From positions 1 through 8,754 of the forward strand of contig SHXL01000117.1 in assembly GCA_009693345.1 (NCBI GenBank): a DNA stretch of 8,754 nucleotides. The letters are read 5' to 3'. This stretch comes from Betaproteobacteria bacterium (GTDB lineage: Bacteria > Pseudomonadota > Gammaproteobacteria > Burkholderiales > SG8-39). Shown here one piece after another: positions 5,980-8,754 of the stretch. The first letter of the stretch is position 1. The number at the start of each line of letters is the position of its first letter. Position numbers and translations under genes: made by a program. The notes under the pieces are model-generated. The model ran no database searches. It worked only from the letters and a program-made list of their open reading frames with translations, and was not told the origin of the DNA.

Positions 5980-6084
5980 ATGCGCAGCCTCTTGGTCCTC
6001 GCCGCGATGCTGTTGTCAGGAGGAACCCTGGCCACCGAGGTGGCGCGGCGCACGCGCCCTGGAGAACGCGCACCGAAGGCGTGA
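5980..6084 (+). CDS. Doubtful 34-residue ORF with a signal-peptide-like start
   Basis: This lies in the 158-base gap between the peptidase and receptor A. ATG 5980-5982 to TGA 6082-6084 encodes MRSLLVLAAMLLSGGTLA followed by a short Arg-rich end. The first 18 residues look like a secretion signal (basic residue, Leu/Ala core, small residues at the end). The remainder is not recognisable and stops abruptly. It could be the truncated start of an exported protein, a tiny secreted or membrane peptide, or a chance frame in GC-rich DNA. No ribosome site precedes the ATG. It overlaps the likely -35 region of the leftward promoter. The rest of the gap shows nothing further that I can support. Confidence 0.2.
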   Translation: MRSLLVLAAMLLSGGTLATEVARRTRPGERAPKA

Positions 6085-6114
6085 CGCGCTCCTTCGATGC
6101 CGCGCATCCGGCAA

Positions 6115-7251
6115 TCATGAAGCGGTTCCGGGGCCTTTCAGGCACCAGTCCTCGATGATCGCCTCGTAAATCTGCACCGACTGGCGGATGCGCTCCATGT
6201 TGCAGTACTCGTCGGTCTGGTGCGCCATCGCCGCTTCGCCCGGCCCCAGCACCACGGTCGGGGCGCCGGCGTAGACCTTGCGCAGGTTTGCCGCGTCGGT
6301 CATGTACGGCGCGGTGCGCGCCACGGGCTTCTCCTTCAGGATCGGCTGGCAGATCGCGAACACGCGCTGCACCCATTCTTCATCCGGTTCCGTCCACACC
6401 GGTTGCGAGTCCGCGAACACCTGTACTTGCGCATCACTGAGTAATTTATTGAATTGAAGAATCAATTCCTCATGATTCATGCCCGGCACGGTGCGCACAT
6501 CCACGCCGAGCGTCGCCGCATCGGGCACCAGGTTGATGCCGCTCCCGCCCGCGAAGGTGCCGACGTTCAGCGACGGCAGGCCCATCACCGGGTGCTCCGG
6601 CACGCCGAACTGAAACTCCTCCAGCTTCGCGATTGCCTTCGCCGCCTTGTAGATCGCGTTCACGCCCAGCTGCGGCATGGAGCCGTGCGCCGACACGCCC
6701 GTGAACGCCGCGTGGAACTTGATCGAGCCCTTGTGCCCGACCAGCGGATAGTTCGAGGTCGGTTCGCCCACCACGATCGCGCCCGCCCTGCCCATGAGTT
6801 TGGGCAGCGCCGCGAGGTGCCGCGAGCCGACGCAGCCGCCTTCCTCCGCCGCGGTGAGTACCAGGACGATTCCCGCTGTGTTGTTCAAATGCTTTGACAA
6901 ATTTTTCGCACTACTGAGCATCGCGGCGACCCCGGCCTTCATGTCGGAAGAACCACGCCCGTAGAGACGGTCGCCGTCCGTTTCGCCGGAGAACGGGTCC
7001 TTCGACCACTTGCGCGTCCCCAGCGGCACCACGTCCAGGTGCCCCGTCAGGCACAGCGGCGCCCTCCCATCCGAGCCGCCAATACGCGCAACGACGCTGG
7101 TCCTGCCTTCCTCGTATTCAAAGTATTCGACGGAAAAACCCCATTCTTTCAACAGGCTGCCCGCCCTGTGCGCGCAATCGCGCTCCTGCCCCGGCGGATT
7201 CACGGTGTCGAAGCGCAGCAGCTCGCGGGTGAGGTCGACGGCGTTTTGCAT
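6115..7251 (-). CDS. M20 family metallopeptidase / N-acyl-amino-acid deacylase (ArgE/DapE-like)
   Basis: A 378-residue zinc hydrolase of the ArgE/DapE/CPG2 group. Its members cleave N-acyl or peptide bonds of small amino-acid derivatives in the cytoplasm. Visible active-site motifs are LTGHLDVVPLG (His71, Asp73), YGRGSSDMKAG (Asp103, bridging metal ligand), TAAEEGG (Glu136 general base, Glu137 metal ligand), VGEPTS (Glu163) and MAHQTDEYC (His344). GVSAHGSMP (His189) marks the lid/dimerisation domain insertion, so all expected residues are present. The ATG at 7249-7251 is chosen because MQNAVDLTRELLRFDTVNPPG is the classical family start; the frame stays open to 7398, but that extension is shadow sequence. 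No ribosome site is seen. TATCAT sits six bases before the ATG. The exact substrate (acetylornithine, succinyl-diaminopimelate or another acyl compound) cannot be settled, and the transporter context favours a catabolic scavenging role. Confidence 0.92.
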   Translation of the reverse strand: MQNAVDLTRELLRFDTVNPPGQERDCAHRAGSLLKEWGFSVEYFEYEEGRTSVVARIGGSDGRAPLCLTGHLDVVPLGTRKWSKDPFSGETDGDRLYGRGSSDMKAGVAAMLSSAKNLSKHLNNTAGIVLVLTAAEEGGCVGSRHLAALPKLMGRAGAIVVGEPTSNYPLVGHKGSIKFHAAFTGVSAHGSMPQLGVNAIYKAAKAIAKLEEFQFGVPEHPVMGLPSLNVGTFAGGSGINLVPDAATLGVDVRTVPGMNHEELILQFNKLLSDAQVQVFADSQPVWTEPDEEWVQRVFAICQPILKEKPVARTAPYMTDAANLRKVYAGAPTVVLGPGEAAMAHQTDEYCNMERIRQSVQIYEAIIEDWCLKGPGTAS

Positions 7252-7257
7252 GCGGGG

Positions 7258-7263
7258 ATGATA
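7258..7263 (-). promoter_or_regulatory. Possible -10 box (TATCAT) for the M20 gene
   Basis: The minus strand reads TATCAT, one mismatch from TATAAT, six bases before the ATG at 7251. It lies in the 60-base gap between divergent genes. Upstream spacing to a -35 is plausible, but the candidate hexamer (around AGACTA) is weak. If used, transcription would start at or within the initiation codon, giving a leaderless message, consistent with the missing Shine-Dalgarno sequence. No equally good promoter is seen for the rightward gene in this gap. Confidence 0.28.
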
Positions 7264-7311
7264 CCGGGATGGCAATGGAGTAGTCTTTCGCCTTCGAAAA
7301 AGGGAGATCGC

Positions 7312-8529
7312 ATGAGCAAACTCAGCCGCAGGGACATCCTTAAATTCGGCGCCAGTACCGCAGCCGGCCTTTGTTTTCCGGCGATCATCCGCGCGCAATC
7401 GAAGGAGATCGTGATCCTCGGCCTGTGGGACCAGACCGGCGCCTTCGCCGACGTCGGCCCGATCAACGACCGCGGCATGAAGATGGCGCTCGAAGAGCGC
7501 AACATGCAGATCCTCGGCCGGCCGATCAAGTACATCACGCGCGACGGCGCCACGCAGGCCGGCACCTCGACGCGGCGCACGGAAGAGGCGGTGGACGGCG
7601 ACGGCGCGAAATTCGTCGTCGGCCCCTGGTCTTCAGGCGTCGCGCTCGCGGTCTCCGAGGTTGCGAAAAGGAAAAAGGTGCTGCACCTGTTCAGCGGCGG
7701 CACCGAAGACATCTCGGGTGCGCGCTGCCACCGTTATTCCTTCCAGTGGGCGGCGAGCCCCTACACCGCGGCGAAGACCGTGGTGGATTCCTTCATGAAG
7801 GCCAATCCGAAGGCGAAGCGCTGGCACCTGCTGGTCGCCGACTACGCTTTCGGCTGGTCGGTCGAGAAGTACGTCAAGGAGGTCGGCAAGGCGCACGGCC
7901 TGGAGTTTGTCGGCGCCGACCGGCACCCGCTCGGCGAGCGCGAGTTCTCCAACTACGTGCAGAAAGCGGCGGCCAACAAGCCCGACGTGGTGGCGATGAT
8001 CAATTTCGGTTCCGATGCGGTCTCGGGCGCGCGCGAGATCTTCAACTTCGGCCTCACGCCCAAGGTGCCGCTCATCATGACCTGGTCCTCCGGCGTCGAG
8101 GAACTGGTGCAGCTCTCGCCGGAAATCCGGCAGAACATCTGGGTGGGCTCCAATTTCTACTACACCGCCGACACTCCGGTGGCGAAAGCCTTCGTGAAGA
8201 GCTACCAGTCGAAGTTCGGCAACCCGCCGGGCTACGCGCCCTCCGCCGCCTACTCGATGACGCGCCTGCTGCTGGCGGGCTTCGACAAGGCGAAATCCGC
8301 CGAGGTGCAGGACGTCGTCAAGGCGCTGGAGGGGATCGAGGTGAACGACATCGTCGGGCGCATGCGCATGGATGCGGCCACGCACCAGAACATCCGTCCG
8401 TACTTCTTCATGCGCTGCAAGCCTAAATCGGCGATGAAGCACGAGACCGACTTCGCCGACATCATCGCCACCGGGGATGCGCCGCTGCCGAAGGAATACG
8501 GGGCCTGCAAGGACATCGGCCAGTTCTGA
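7312..8529 (+). CDS. Tat-exported ABC transporter substrate-binding protein, branched-chain amino acid (LivK/Peripla_BP_6) type
   Basis: A 405-residue receptor with a twin-arginine signal: SRRDILKFGAST (5-16) followed by a hydrophobic stretch and cleavage near IIRA-Q (about 28). Export of a folded protein is implied. The mature part begins KEIVILGLWDQTGAFADVGP (31-50), the standard Peripla_BP_6 entry. FVVGPWSSGVALAVSEVAKRKKV and YAFGWSVEKYVKEVGK follow, then the second-lobe segment DVVAMINFGSDAVSGAREIFNFGL. The C-terminal part has YAPSAAYSMTRLLLAGFDKA. Such receptors feed LivHMGF-type ABC importers that take up branched-chain amino acids, amides, urea or aromatic acids; the ligand here is not assignable. 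AGGGAG lies six bases before the ATG (7312-7314), fixing the start although the frame is open from 7039. The partner permease begins 34 bases downstream. Confidence 0.93.
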   Translation: MSKLSRRDILKFGASTAAGLCFPAIIRAQSKEIVILGLWDQTGAFADVGPINDRGMKMALEERNMQILGRPIKYITRDGATQAGTSTRRTEEAVDGDGAKFVVGPWSSGVALAVSEVAKRKKVLHLFSGGTEDISGARCHRYSFQWAASPYTAAKTVVDSFMKANPKAKRWHLLVADYAFGWSVEKYVKEVGKAHGLEFVGADRHPLGEREFSNYVQKAAANKPDVVAMINFGSDAVSGAREIFNFGLTPKVPLIMTWSSGVEELVQLSPEIRQNIWVGSNFYYTADTPVAKAFVKSYQSKFGNPPGYAPSAAYSMTRLLLAGFDKAKSAEVQDVVKALEGIEVNDIVGRMRMDAATHQNIRPYFFMRCKPKSAMKHETDFADIIATGDAPLPKEYGACKDIGQF

Positions 8530-8563
8530 GCGGTAATTCAGAGCGGTTCTGCGGGCGTAACGT

Positions 8564-8754
8564 CTGAGCTTCGTCGCCGCACAGATCCTCAACGGGATCG
8601 CGACGGGCATGCTGTATGCCCTGATGGGGCTCGGCCTGTCGCTGATCACCGGGATCCTCAACATCCCGAACTTCGCCCACGGCGCGCTGTTCGCTGTGGG
8701 CGCTTACCTGCTGGCGACCGTCGCCCTTGCGATCGGCAATTTCTGGGTCGCCCT
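8564..8754 (+). CDS. livH: LivH-type branched-chain amino acid ABC permease, N-terminal part, probable CTG start
   Basis: The first 63 residues of an inner-membrane permease are visible before the window ends. The sequence (L/M)SFVAAQILNGIATG, then MLYALMGLGLSLITG, then ILNIPNFAHGALFAVGAYLLAT matches the LivH start, with the family-typical NFAHG after the first membrane helix and a second helix following. The frame is closed upstream by TAA at 8558-8560. The only codon that would give a full-length start is CTG at 8564-8566. The next in-frame ATGs, at 8609 and 8624, would remove residues belonging to the first helix. A weak purine stretch (GCGGGCG) precedes it. The permease would pair with the receptor just upstream, and a LivM permease and two ATPases are expected further on. 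Confidence 0.85.
   Translation, partial: MSFVAAQILNGIATGMLYALMGLGLSLITGILNIPNFAHGALFAVGAYLLATVALAIGNFWVA

Noticed and set aside
6031..6044. Small inverted repeat GCCACC/GGTGGC
   Set aside because: The two-base centre, short arms and lack of a T run make it indistinguishable from chance in GC-rich DNA.
5957..6376. 140-codon upstream extension of receptor A
   Set aside because: It runs into the peptidase gene, has no protein character, and would bury the signal peptide inside the chain.
7039..7311. 91-codon upstream extension of the LIV-type receptor
   Set aside because: It is the antisense of the M20 gene. The ATG at 7312 has a ribosome site and starts a Tat signal.
7252..7398. 49-codon upstream extension of the M20 peptidase
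   Set aside because: It overlaps the start of the divergent receptor and lacks homology-like sequence. MQNAVDLTRELLRF is the normal family start.
7633..8664. 343-codon minus-strand frame opposite the LIV-type receptor
   Set aside because: Low-complexity Arg/His/Val-rich translation with no fold features. The plus-strand receptor fully explains the region.
1..8754. CRISPR arrays, tRNA/rRNA genes, insertion sequences, riboswitches
   Set aside because: No regularly spaced repeats, cloverleaf-like segments, transposase motifs or long structured leaders were seen when reading both strands.

Overview
The window is GC-rich DNA with dense, tightly spaced genes and a marked expansion of Bug-type (TctC/BugT) solute receptors. 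That combination is typical of Betaproteobacteria, most likely Burkholderiales (Bordetella/Achromobacter/Variovorax-like or an uncultured relative). This placement is inferred from gene content and codon use, not from a marker gene.

Layout. Bases 1-255 (+) are the 3' end of a GFA/CENP-V zinc-fold protein. A small FmdB-type zinc-ribbon protein follows (265-552, +). A 21-base near-perfect palindrome (554-574) fills the gap between this gene and the convergent leftward genes and may act as a bidirectional terminator. From 5956 back to 576 the minus strand carries a compact, probably co-transcribed block with gaps of about 4-32 bases. In transcription order it holds Bug receptor A, Bug receptor B, a ModA-like binding protein with no signal peptide, a broken CocE/NonD hydrolase joined to the C-terminal end of a streptogramin-lyase-like beta-propeller, Bug receptor C and Bug receptor D. 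A 158-base gap (5957-6114) separates this block from an upstream M20 metallopeptidase/deacylase (6115-7251, -). A perfect TATAAT lies in this gap just before the first Bug start, and a doubtful 34-residue plus-strand ORF also sits there. On the plus strand, divergent from the M20 gene, is a Tat-exported branched-chain-amino-acid-type ABC binding protein (7312-8529). The start of its LivH-type permease follows and runs off the window end.

Functional reading. This looks like an accessory uptake and catabolic region. Several periplasmic receptors (four Bug, one LIV-type) collect carboxylates or amino-acid-like compounds, and hydrolases (M20, formerly an S15-type hydrolase) would cleave amide or ester bonds in the cytoplasm. 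No TctA/TctB membrane partners for the Bug proteins are present, so these receptors are orphans within this window. The LIV-type receptor does have a permease beside it.

No wholly new system is evident. The most unusual points are the out-of-frame hydrolase/lyase junction, the palindrome at 554-574, the signal-less ModA-like protein, the likely CTG start of the permease and the -10 boxes placed almost directly against start codons.
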